This document shows positions 1-8,719 of a stretch of 49,478 nt of DNA, one piece after another; the first letter of the stretch is position 1, and the number at the start of each line of letters is the position of its first letter. The DNA comes from Terana coerulea (lineage: Eukaryota; Basidiomycota; Agaricomycetes; Polyporales; Phanerochaetaceae). The DNA is taken from positions 1-49,478 of the forward strand of contig JAKOGH010001000.1 of the NCBI GenBank assembly GCA_024811115.1, given 5' to 3'. Below the pieces are notes generated by a model, which saw only the letters and a list, made by a program, of their open reading frames with translations, was not told where the DNA came from and ran no database searches. Made by a program: the position numbers and the translations under genes.

Positions 1-466
1 TTCGGAGTGAATGTCTGACGCTAAAGGTTCTGCATAGCTCAGAACAATTGCTTCCTCCCTGCAGGTGGAGGCCCTGATCCCAACGAGTGCCATGTCATCA
101 CCGATGCACTCCTTTACGACTCGCAGAACGTCGGTACGCAAGGACATGCCACACTAATCGTCGGCATGCTAATTTGGGCTATCATCGTAGGCGCGCTGTT
201 CACGATGGACCCCAATAATGGCACGCGTACCATTACGATGACCTACAGGAGCTGCAAGACTTTCATCGTGAACCAGGACAGCGGTGCCCTTACTTACTGT
301 CGTACCGACTGGGTGAGTTTCCGATATCGGGGCTCTTTTAAGCATTATGCACTTACCCGAGCCACAGGCCTCTCACGTCGACGACCTTGCGTTCAACTGC
401 CAGGCTACGCAGAACGCCCATGGTGGCAACACTGTAGCTAACGATCAGAGGTGGTTTATTCAGTAA
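1..466 (+). CDS. Small Cys-containing protein, 3' part only (5' end outside window)
   Basis: The 3' exons are about 65-133, 191-312 and 368-466 (TAA at 464-466), joined by GT-AG introns 134-190 and 313-367. A further intron probably ends at 64. The reading frame is continuous across the joins. The visible protein starts near GGPDPNECHV, continues with FTMDPNNGTRTITMTYRSC and LTYCRTDW, and ends NDQRWFIQ. Four Cys residues (NEC, RSC, TYC, FNC) suggest two disulfides, so a small secreted protein is likely, but the signal peptide would lie upstream of the window. I recognise a style common among Agaricomycete small secreted proteins but cannot name a family. Function unknown. The splice pattern and codon-level continuity make the gene itself fairly secure. 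Confidence 0.6.
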
Positions 467-2390
467 GCTTATTTCACAGTTTCTTAAGCGTTCTAATACT
501 CATGTGAATTATCACAGGGTCCAGTCTTCTTCTGCATGAGCGTTCATGATCCTTCAACACCTGGGCTGTAGTACTACGACGGACGTTTTCTTGGTAGGCA
601 ATGGACTTGTAGGACTTGTTACCTGTTTCAAACAGACTATCAATGAGACTATGAAACTTTCTCGCTCGTGCTTTATTGGTGTCCCCGCCTTTCGTTGCGC
701 AATGCTGGTCGTGCTGAGCCGACTTCATGTCAATCTTGTGCCAGTGAATGACACTTCAAGTTGTGCTGCCTTTTAATACTCGTTCGACATCTGGTTGCTT
801 CCGTTAGCTCAGTGAGATTGCTGCAATGTGGGTGACAGGCAAGTCAAGGCTCATGGAAGTCATGGCATAATCCGAGTTTGAGGTCTGAGCCTTCGACTGT
901 CGCCTGCTCGAGCCTGCTCGAGCGTGTCAGATTCGGGATTGTTTGGCCGTGTTAGGATCCAAAGCCGCGAGTTGCCTTTTCGAATGTGCTTTCCGTTGTC
1001 GAACACGGCTGAGTTCTACTGAGTTCAGTCTGCAGAGTGGGTTGCTCCACGCGAAGAGAGTTGCAGAGTCAACCTTGTACCAGTAATTCGGCATAATGGG
1101 GGCCAAATGAAGGCGCACGGCCGAATAGCCTCTGGGCAAGCAGGGCTCATGGGTGGAAGCGCTCAATCCACGTGGCCCTCTAACATCTTCCGCTCCTCCT
1201 TTGCAGTTCCGTAGCTTGGTCGCTCTCTGTACGCACGCCTTTGCACTCTGAAGTCCATCCCGATGCCGGAATACGTCTTTCTGTATTTTGTCCTCGTCGC
1301 GCAGAGCGGTGCGTACTGCGCCCATCCTACTGTGATCACCTATCCCGAAACGGATCCACGCATACAGTCGCCTAATGATACGTTACATCGTCGACCTTCC
1401 TACCATAAGCTAGTTCTCGTCACAGGCAAGCCTCTCAGCATCGCGGTGTATACAGCGCGGTCAGCAGCTTCCGCCTTGCACCGCCTGGCCAAGCGACAAT
1501 CCGTTAGTCGCTCCAACTCCTCTATTGGCATCAGATCCCAACAGACTAGGCTCTTACCGCCTCGTACGCCAAGAAAGCTGAGCGCTGAGGCTTAGTATGA
1601 AGCTGCCATCCACCATAACATAGGACTACGTCCAAATGCGACTTGAAGCGGAGAATACAGAATAGGGTGCCCTACTCGACGTCCGTACTCTTGAAGGAAA
1701 GCCTTTGTCCTTCGCAATGACAACCGCGACTACCGCAAAACGCATCTCGTCATCAGGATTATGGAGGTGTGTTGCTATCCAAGAGGCGTACAATCACGCA
1801 CTTTAAACTATCCCTGATGGCTGATTGGCTTAATTACAGCTGTGATGCAGTGCTCATGGACGCAAAGGCGAGAACCGTTGCGGCGGAAATACGGTGGCGG
1901 TTAGCTGATGGGAGGTGATCAACATGCACTTTGGGCACGCGCAGTTCGCGTAAGCAGGTTGCCTCCTTGAAGCGTGGATTCCTACGTTGACTGTGTTTTA
2001 GACAATGAGACGAGCTATCTGTTCTTGGGCTATATGTTCATCGGATGCATGTACCCTGTTTCAAGAACGTCACGAAAACTCTGCATAGTGGAGTGCGGTA
2101 TCTCAGGCTGCCCAGGACCACACAGGTTCGTCTGCATCCAGCCCATGATCCCATCACATGCACCGACGCGAATTTCAGCGGGCCCTTGCAGACGCCCTTA
2201 GTGCAATGCACGGCTCTACGCAGGCTTACGTGCTCGGCAGGGGATCCCTTGGCTTCGTCGCACCCACGAAACTCAGCTGAAACACGGCCACTGATATTTC
2301 ATTCAAGCGAAGCGAACTTCCAGATGATGCAACTTTCCGAACGCGTCAGCATGCCTGCGCGAATGACACAGCATCCCGCTGCCGAGAAGG
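467..2390. other. Long intergenic stretch, no supportable gene
   Basis: Only short open frames occur, on both strands (the longest about 130 codons), without recognisable domains, coherent splice chains or a convincing start context. No tRNA, transposon ends or tandem arrays were seen. A local direct repeat of CTGCTCGAGC lies around 903-922. The last few hundred bases must include the KEP-A promoter. Confidence 0.5.
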
Positions 2391-2397
2391 TATAAAG
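2391..2397 (+). promoter_or_regulatory. TATA box of repeat-precursor gene KEP-A
   Basis: TATAAAG lies about 30 bp upstream of the conserved leader motif CCAGCTCTGGAAGTTC. The paralogue KEP-B has TATAAAT at the same distance from the same motif, so both boxes are supported by comparison. Confidence 0.65.
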
Positions 2398-2419
2398 ACA
2401 ATGAGGTGGTCACAACGAT

Positions 2420-2534
2420 TCTCCAGCTCTGGAAGTTCCCTTCGTTCTAGCCATCGCCTTCAAGTCGGTACTGGTTGGTGAGTACCTGTTCCATCTTCGA
2501 CGATGTCCTCAACGCTTACTTTGCATTCGTCTAG
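2420..2534 (+). promoter_or_regulatory. Conserved 5' leader and leader intron of KEP-A
   Basis: The leader carries CCAGCTCTGGAAGTTC, TTCTAGCC and CAAGTCGGTACTGGTTG directly before the donor GTGAGTAC at 2478. The intron ends TAG at 2534 and is followed by CCTGACTTGTTT. The same blocks in the same order flank an intron in the leader of KEP-B (about 5093-5207). Both introns are entirely upstream of the start codon. The leader is at least as similar between the two genes as the coding repeats are. Confidence 0.7.
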
Positions 2535-2647
2535 CCTGACTTGTTTGTTCCATTCGCATCTTTTTATTGACGACATTTACGCCCGTCTTTACACACTCCC
2601 TTACGACTACTAATCCTCGTCAACCCCTTTACGACACTACTACCAAG

Positions 2648-4122
2648 ATGCACTCCTCCGCCCTTATTGCTCTCGCTACCATCGCCATCGCTTCTTCTCC
2701 CGCGTTCGCAGCTCCCATTACATCTCAGGAGCAGTTCGCCCGCCGCGCTTCCACCGCACAGCCCGCAGATGACAGCGAGGCTCTCTCGCTGGGTGCCATC
2801 AGCACCATTGCGTCCGTCGCTGCACCAGTCATTGGTGGAATCATCGACCACTTCCACCCACAAGCAGAGGCGTGAGCCGGAGCCGGCAGGCAGACTCAGT
2901 GCCGCGGCAGAGATCGCTTCTCTCGGAAGCAACATCGTCAACGCCGTCGAAAGCGCGTTCCAGTGAGTTGTTTGACATGTGCCCTCATGTGGTGGTGTTG
3001 ACGCATCTTGTAGCCACAAGAGAGAGGAGAGCGGAGCACTCAAGCTCGGCCATGTTGCGGATATTGCCAGCATCGGCAACAGCGTCATCGGCGCTGTCGA
3101 GAGCGCGTTCGGGCAGTACGTTGCTCCATTGCAATTCTCGCTATTGGTCTTCTGATGATTGATGTTCGATTAGCCACAACCGTCGTGAGGTCTTGGAGAT
3201 CCTTGCCCGTGCAGACCTCGATGAGAGCGGTGCGCTGAAGCTTGGTGATGTTGCCAACATCGCGAGCATCGGTAACAGCATCGTCAGCGCCGTTGAAGGC
3301 CTCTTCCATCACCGCCGTGCCGATGACGAGAGCGGTGCTATCAAGCTTGGCACCATTGCGAACATCGCCAGCATCGGCAACAGCATTGTCAGCGCGGTTT
3401 CGGGTCTCTTCGGAAAGTGAGTACTTTTGCTGTTCAAACCTAAGTGCCAACGTTAACCGCCACTGCGTTTCAGCCACCAGCGCAGGGAAGTCCTCGAGAT
3501 TCTTGCCCGTGCTGACCTCGACGAGAGCGGTGCGCTGAAGCTCGGCGATGTCGCCAACATTGCGAGCATTGGAAACAGCATCGTCAGCACTGTCGAGGGC
3601 CTCTTCCATCACCGCCGTGACGAACTCGAGAGCCTCCTCGCGCGCTGAGGAGGAGAGTGGCGCTATCAAGCTCGGTGACGTCGCCAACATTGCCAGCATT
3701 GGCAACAGCATCGTCAGCACCGTAGAAGGTCTTTTCCACCACCGCCGCGACGAACTCGAGGCGCTGCTCGCTCGTGCAGATGAGGAGAGCGGCGCGATCA
3801 AGCTCGGCGATGTCGCGAACATTGCGAGCATCGGGAACAGCATCGTCAGCACTGTTGAAGGCCTCTTCCACCACCGCCGGGAAGAGGAGAGTGGTGCGCT
3901 CAAACTCGGCCAGGTTGCGGACATCGCCAGCATTGGCAACAGCGTAGTCAGCGCCGTCGAGGGCTTGTTCCAGTATGTCTGCCGCACCTTTACGTTCTCA
4001 CATCAGCTAACGTTCTTCCTCTCGCTAGCCACCGCCGCGATGAATACGAGGCCCTCCTTGCGCGTGGGGACTTCGATGAGCTCTTCGCTCGCTCGTACGG
4101 CAGCTTGAACGACCTCGACTAA
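2648..4122 (+). CDS. Secreted kexin-processed repeat-peptide precursor KEP-A (frame broken twice)
   Basis: ATG 2648 opens a typical signal peptide (MHSSALIALATIAIASSPAF, then AAP). A dibasic RR and a hydrophobic block around AISTIASVAAPVIGGI follow. About eight further units carry an acidic ESGA motif, a helix such as ANIASIGNSIVSAVEGLF, then HH and RR or KR. Some units start with an extra DELEALLARA-type linker. There is no Cys, transmembrane helix or enzyme motif. Introns are 2963-3013, 3116-3173, 3417-3473 and 3973-4028, and the stop is TAA 4120-4122. Two frame breaks are seen: an extra C in the run at 2857-2859 (stop at 2873) and a GC-repeat indel near 3641-3646 (TGA 3646-3648). Repeats beyond both breaks remain well conserved. 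The architecture is that of fungal Kex2-processed repeat proteins (for example Ustilago Rep1 or dikaritin precursors). Inference: release of roughly 30-residue amphipathic peptides; activity unknown. Confidence 0.75.
2875..4062 (+). repeat. Tandem peptide-encoding cassettes of KEP-A
   Basis: Eight diverged copies of a 90-135 nt unit can be seen. The core pattern is ESGA(L/I)KLG, then (A/V)xIASIGNS(I/V)(V/I), then VE(G/S)xF, HH and a dibasic pair. Copies around 3200-3320, 3500-3620, 3660-3750 and 3780-3880 are nearly identical over the core. The two copies at the 5' edge are the most diverged. Confidence 0.8.
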
Positions 4123-5060
4123 GCGGTCGAGTGCATCCTGTTTCATTTGGGGGTTTTTCGTGAACGAAATTAAGTAGTTTGTTGTGTACATACTTTATGA
4201 TGCGAATTGCGATTGGCTAGGCTTCCAGCTCAATATTCTTTGGCGTGTCGTGTGATTAGCTGCAGGGGTTCGACGATCGGCTCTGGCGAAAGCCTCGATG
4301 CTTTTGAGGGCCATGTCGAGTTCGAGGCGCCCGAGCTGAAGCGTGGGCGCTGTACGCCTTGTCGTCTTGAAGTTTACCACCATCATCGTCGAGCGTACAT
4401 CAGGGATTGCTCCTTGCTTTGGATTTGCTTTGGCAGCAAATACAGTCCGGTCTATGACAATGGAAATGCGAACAATCAAGCGCGGGTGCAGTATATGCGT
4501 GATGCTGTTCAGCCTGATACTCAAACCTGTGATGCCAACCGTTTGAACTTGAACGGTGAGTAGCAATGATTAATTTCTAAATGACGACAAGGTGAGTTAT
4601 GTATTGTCGTATAGGTACACTTTTAATGCTTACATCTGTTGTAGGCGAGCTCCTACCATTTCCTCCGTGATAGATTGCGCTAGCCCTAGCAAGCATCATC
4701 AGGTTAGATGTGAACGTTCTCTACAACATCTCCGTCTCCTCATTTACAGCTTGTTCGCTGCGCTAGAACGGCCCAGAGGCTCATGGAAGGCAATCTGTCT
4801 GCAGGCGCACTTTGCCAGTGATGTATTACCCTCACTCATGTCCTATACGTGCAGCACGGAAGAACGGCGAGTTATGTTCGGGAAATGACGACTTGCATTC
4901 CAGCGCAATGTAAATGCCGTTCAGGTCATAGACTGTCAAAGTCGTGCTCTGAAACTTGAGAACTGATCTATCATGATCAACTGCCCGCTAATTGCGAGCA
5001 TGAATATATGCCAGGCAGGTCGATGGTGCTTTGCGTGCATCTCATTGCCGCATTTACTCG
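4123..5060. other. Spacer between the two repeat-precursor genes
   Basis: Short open frames on both strands overlap at about 4195-4566, with no domain, signal peptide or splice chain. The stretch contains the 3' end of KEP-A and the promoter of KEP-B. I see no RNA gene or mobile element. Confidence 0.5.
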
Positions 5061-5062
5061 GA

Positions 5063-5069
5063 TATAAAT
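5063..5069 (+). promoter_or_regulatory. TATA box of repeat-precursor gene KEP-B
   Basis: TATAAAT lies about 30 bp before CCAGCTCTGGAAGTTC, matching the arrangement upstream of KEP-A. Confidence 0.65.
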
Positions 5070-5092
5070 AGTGGGCCTCTCTGTCGGTGGAT

Positions 5093-5207
5093 CCCCAGCT
5101 CTGGAAGTTCCTCCCATTCTAGCCTTCGCACTCAAGTCGGTACTGGTTGGTGAGTACTATTCGTCGACTGGCCTCAAAGATCACAACAGCTGATTCTGTC
5201 TTCCTAG
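5093..5207 (+). promoter_or_regulatory. Conserved 5' leader and leader intron of KEP-B
   Basis: CCAGCTCTGGAAGTTC, TTCTAGCC and CAAGTCGGTACTGGTTG precede the donor at 5150. The intron ends TAG at 5207 and is followed by CCTGACTTGTTT. Order and spacing match the KEP-A leader. Confidence 0.7.
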
Positions 5208-5309
5208 CCTGACTTGTTTTTCCTGTTCGCATTCTTTCACGACATTTCACGCACATCACACATACCCTTTACGAACCCCTTAATCTCTTCACTCTCCTCT
5301 CTACTCACA

Positions 5310-6894
5310 ATGCGCTCCTCTACCCTCATCGCTCTCGCCACCGTCGCTATTGCCAGCCCATCTTTGGCTGCTCCTGTCCCTGACTTTGAGTCCTTCTCCC
5401 GTCGCGACTCTGAGGACAGCAGCGCTATCTCGTTGTCGACCATTGGTGGCCTTGTATCCATCGCCGCTCCCATCGTGAGCGGTATTGCCGATGCAATCCA
5501 GTGAGTATATTGCCTTATATGTTTGCCGTTATCTTACATGTCTTTCCTTGCATAGCGGCAAGAAGCAGCGCCGTGAGCTGTCTGACCTCGAGGCTCGTAA
5601 GGTCGGTCTCGAAGAAATCAAGACAGGTACCGAGATTGTCCAGAATGTCATCAACGCGGGCGAGCAGCTCTTTGGGTACGCATTCCCGGTTTCATCCAGC
5701 GTTACTGACACTCACGTTTACATCCAATAGTCACCACCGTCGCGATGTGCCTGACCTCGAGGCGCGTAAGGTCGGCCTGGAGGAGATCAAGACGGGCACG
5801 GAGATTGTCCAGAATGTCATCAACGCTGGGAACAGCTCTTGCCCTCCCCTTCTTAAGACATTACCTGCAGTTGTTAATCCCTGCATGATCCTGAACAGTC
5901 ACCACCGCCGCGACTTCGTTGAGCGCGATGAGGAGAGCGGCGCGTACGCTTTGCCAGCTGGCTTCCACCCTACCATTGGCATTCTCGCACGCCCCAGAGA
6001 CGAAGAAAGCGGCGCGTTCGGCATGGGGGTCACTTCCACGGCCCTGCCGGGTTCGGTCCGAGGGACGAAGAGAGTGGAGCGTTCGGTATGGGTCGCTTCC
6101 ATGGCGGCTCATTTGGTCCCAGAGACGAAGAGAGCGGTGCTTTTGGCCTTAACGATGCCAAGACGGTGACCGAGATTGCCCAGAATGTGATCAACGCCGG
6201 CGAGAGCCTCTTCCAGTGAGTAATACAACACATGGCTGGTGTTTGCGAGCTCATAAACGGCTGCGTCATCTAGCCACCGTCGTGACGAGGAGAGCGGCGC
6301 CTTTGGCGGCTTCGGTGGCCGTGGTGGCTTTGGCGGCGGCCGGTACGTCGCTCTGGCAATCCACACTGGACCGCCTACTGACATGTTTTTGGTAGCGGGG
6401 GTCGCTTCGCCCGCGAGGACGAGAGCGGTGCCTTCGGCGGCTTTGGCGGTCACTTCGGCGGCATGTCTGGAGGCCGGTACGCTAAACTCACCAATTGTGG
6501 TTGAGTTTCTGCTAATTATCTTGTGGCAGCTTTTCCCGAGAGGAGGAGAGCGGTGCCTTTGGTGGTTTCGGCGGTCACTTCGGTGGCTTCGCAGGAGGCC
6601 GGTACGTCACTACCATAAACTGCGCTCAATTTCCTGCTGACATGTCTTGGCAGCGGGCGCCCTATGCGCCGTGAAGAGCTTGAGCTCCTCGCTCGTGCGG
6701 AAGAGGACAGCGGTGCCTTCTCTCTGAACCCGATAGGCATTGTCGCCGGCATCGCGGGTGACGTGATGACTGGCCTCGCGAACCACTTCGGCAAGGGCAA
6801 GCGCAGCGACGACGACGCTGACAACCACGAGATCGACCCGGCCATCGTCAAGTATGTCCTGGGCTCGCGGAACTTTTATGATGAGCTGGACTGA
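5310..6894 (+). CDS. Secreted kexin-processed repeat-peptide precursor KEP-B (frame irregular twice)
   Basis: ATG 5310 starts a signal peptide like that of KEP-A (MRSSTLIALATVAIASPSLA), then RR and a hydrophobic block (TIGGLVSIAAPIVSGIADAI). Two cassette types follow. Type 1 holds DLEARKVGLEEIKTGTEIV, then QNVINAGEQLF, HH and RR. Type 2 is Gly-rich, an EESGAF motif followed by GGFGGHFGG-like sequence. The C-terminus holds another helix (IGIVAGIAGDVMTGLANHFG), a GKGKR site and an acidic tail. Introns are 5501-5555, 5676-5730, 6216-6273, 6343-6395, 6477-6529 and 6602-6653; TGA ends at 6894. An intron expected near 5845-5900 has lost a normal donor, with a base apparently missing at GGG 5828-5830. 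A G-run at 6025-6029 shifts the frame again. It is a tandem paralogue of KEP-A and the peptide products are predicted only. Confidence 0.72.
6274..6653 (+). repeat. Exon-plus-intron tandem duplication in KEP-B (Gly-rich cassettes)
   Basis: Three successive exon/intron pairs each encode E(E/D)ESGAFGGFGG-type sequence and end GG(C)CG before a GTACG donor. The introns at 6343 and 6602 share a 3' part (ACTGACATGTTTTTGGTAG versus GCTGACATGTCTTGGCAG). Exon and intron therefore appear to have been copied together. Confidence 0.7.
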
Positions 6895-7112
6895 GGGGAT
6901 AGGGATCCTTTTATGACATGATGATTATGCTTGATGTGCATGTTGCTACTTACAAGTGAATGCGAACGCGAATGGCTGGGATTCCAGACCTCAATAGTAT
7001 CGGGCGTGATGCATGATGTGTAACACATAACAGCTATCTTGCGTAGCAGCCGGAAGTATTTTCCAGCATAAAGTGGATCTTATCATACATTCCTTCGTGA
7101 CATTCCCGTAAC

Positions 7113-8236
7113 TTACGCAGGCACGCCGCTATAGTCCTTCACTTTCAGTTTAGCCTGCGGCGCCGCAATCATCATAGCTAGCTGCTCGATGGAATCCACT
7201 ACGAGATCGACGTCTCCGCCTTGGCTCTTCGGCTTCACTTCCTCCTTGATGTCGACGTCCTCCGTGGATCTTCTGACATATATTGTTTTATACCCGTATT
7301 GCGCGGCGGCTCGGAGGTCGTAAATGTGCGCGGCAACAAGAGCACATTTCTCAGGGGTTTGTGAGAGGGAAAGATGCTGCAAAGCCGAGAGGTACACTTT
7401 CGGGTTCCTGATACCGTCGGCTCAGTGATGCAGACCTCTAAGCTCAAGATACAACGTACGGCTTGTATGAGCCTAAGAGCTCTCCGGAGAATATGATGTC
7501 CCATGGAAGGTCCGCGTACTTGGCCTAGAAGTAGATCTAAACAGCCAGTTCATTCTTCTTAGGAGAAGACAAACTCACCATGTCCAGCAGAAGTCTGACG
7601 TTTCCGTTGGAGAGCGTGCCGATGATAGCGTGCTTCTTGAGTCCATACAGACCTGTAACGGAATCCGGCCAGCCTGTATGAAGGGACAATACGTGTCAGA
7701 GCTGATACATCTCAACGCGACGGCCTATGAACCTTGCTACGTACCATCAAGACGATGCCAGAAAAGATTAACTTTCTTTCGCTTTTCCTCGTCCCAAAGT
7801 TTCCCTAGATGCGGAGCCCATTTATCTGAAGCGAGCATGGAGTCCAGCAGCTAGCGATCATGCGACGACGCCTGAGTATAAGCCTGAGAACACAACTGAG
7901 CGGCACTGGTACCTCTCGATGTATGGTATCGATGTTCGTAGAGCCTTCTCCTCCTTGTGCGATCCGCTTTCTGTAAACATGTCCGAGTTGAGACGTGTCA
8001 GGACACACGACCAGTGAGGCATTATACGAGCGTACGTCGCAGCCATGTACCCAGCCCTCCACTCCTTGGTGAACTCGATCCAGTCAACTGCAGATCGCCA
8101 AATGAAATAGGTTCAGGATAGTCGCTGCGCACTCACGTTCGAGGATCCCTTCATAGCTATCCTCTAATTGCTTTGCTACGCTACCTTGCCAGTCCACGAC
8201 CGTTCCAAAGACGTCGAACAAGAATGCATCCAACAT
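7113..8236 (-). CDS. HAD-superfamily protein, type II haloacid dehalogenase-like (HAD1)
   Basis: The seven exons from ATG 8236 are 8236-8137, 8087-8036, 7970-7913, 7850-7745, 7673-7579, 7524-7460 and 7407-7113. They sum to 257 in-frame codons (256 aa), the usual size for type II haloacid dehalogenases. Motifs: nucleophile Asp8 in LFDVFGTVVDW (FDxFGT, with Phe rather than Asp two residues on, as in dehalogenases rather than phosphatases), motif II TLSNGN near residue 125, Lys in GSYKPNP near 158, and AAHIYDLRAA near 182. The predicted reaction is hydrolytic removal of halide from 2-haloacids; the physiological substrate in fungi is unknown. It is divergent from SSZ1. Just upstream of the ATG another frame reads TANVLEN, matching the N-terminus of HAD2, so a one-base indel near 8229 may hide the true start. 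Confidence 0.85.
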
Positions 8237-8719
8237 TTTCCAGGACGTTCGCGGTCATGGCGAGTGCTGTGAAGGTGGATGTCGTGGCAGGGAGTGAAAT
8301 CAGTCGATGCAGGTGAGAACTGGGGCAGATAGAGATCGCTGAGTTAAAAGCTGAGCCTGAGAAGGTAGGCTTACTTACCTTAGCCAACTGTATAGGACTT
8401 TTCGGTTACACACAAACCAGTAGGTCTTACGTTTTTGTCGACATCTTATTGCGATTCAACAATGGTAAGTGTTGGTGATGGTGGTATTTAGTTGAGTCTT
8501 GACTAAATCGACGTCATAGTCTAGCAACCTCCAGGGCGGCATGCCCGGAACAAGATAGCAGCGGAATCGGGATCTTCCTTATCGAGGTCATAGGCGGAGG
8601 CATGCGAGATAAGATAATGGATCGCGCCAAGATCAAGCGCTCAGCTCTGCCTCCACCAAAATTTCGTAAGTCACCATGCTTCACGCTTTCCCCTCTCTTA
8701 CTCCCAAAATCCCTTTAAA
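8237..8719. promoter_or_regulatory. Divergent promoter region between HAD1 and SSZ1
   Basis: This 483 bp lies between the two start codons. It probably contains the 5' ends of both transcripts. Possible upstream exon sequence of HAD1 occurs around 8385-8455, where ATGTCGACAAAAAC is followed by a GTAAGA donor on the minus strand, but no in-frame join could be made. No TATA box was obvious. Confidence 0.4.

Noticed and set aside
1263..1595. A 110-codon plus-strand frame as a gene
   Set aside because: No domain, no signal peptide of normal shape, no splice partners, and overlapping minus-strand frames of similar length.
2857..2880. A very short intron (GTGAGCCGGAGCCGGCAG) explaining the first frame break of KEP-A
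   Set aside because: At 18 nt it is far below the 45-70 nt introns of this genome and is a multiple of three, so it would not correct the frame.
4195..4566. Overlapping frames of ~120 codons on both strands between the repeat genes
   Set aside because: No recognisable content on either strand; equal length on both strands suggests chance openness.
2648..6894. Repeat-peptide genes as hydrophobins or as lipopeptide mating pheromones
   Set aside because: There is no eight-Cys hydrophobin pattern (no Cys in the repeats) and no C-terminal CaaX box; the architecture is dibasic-separated repeats.
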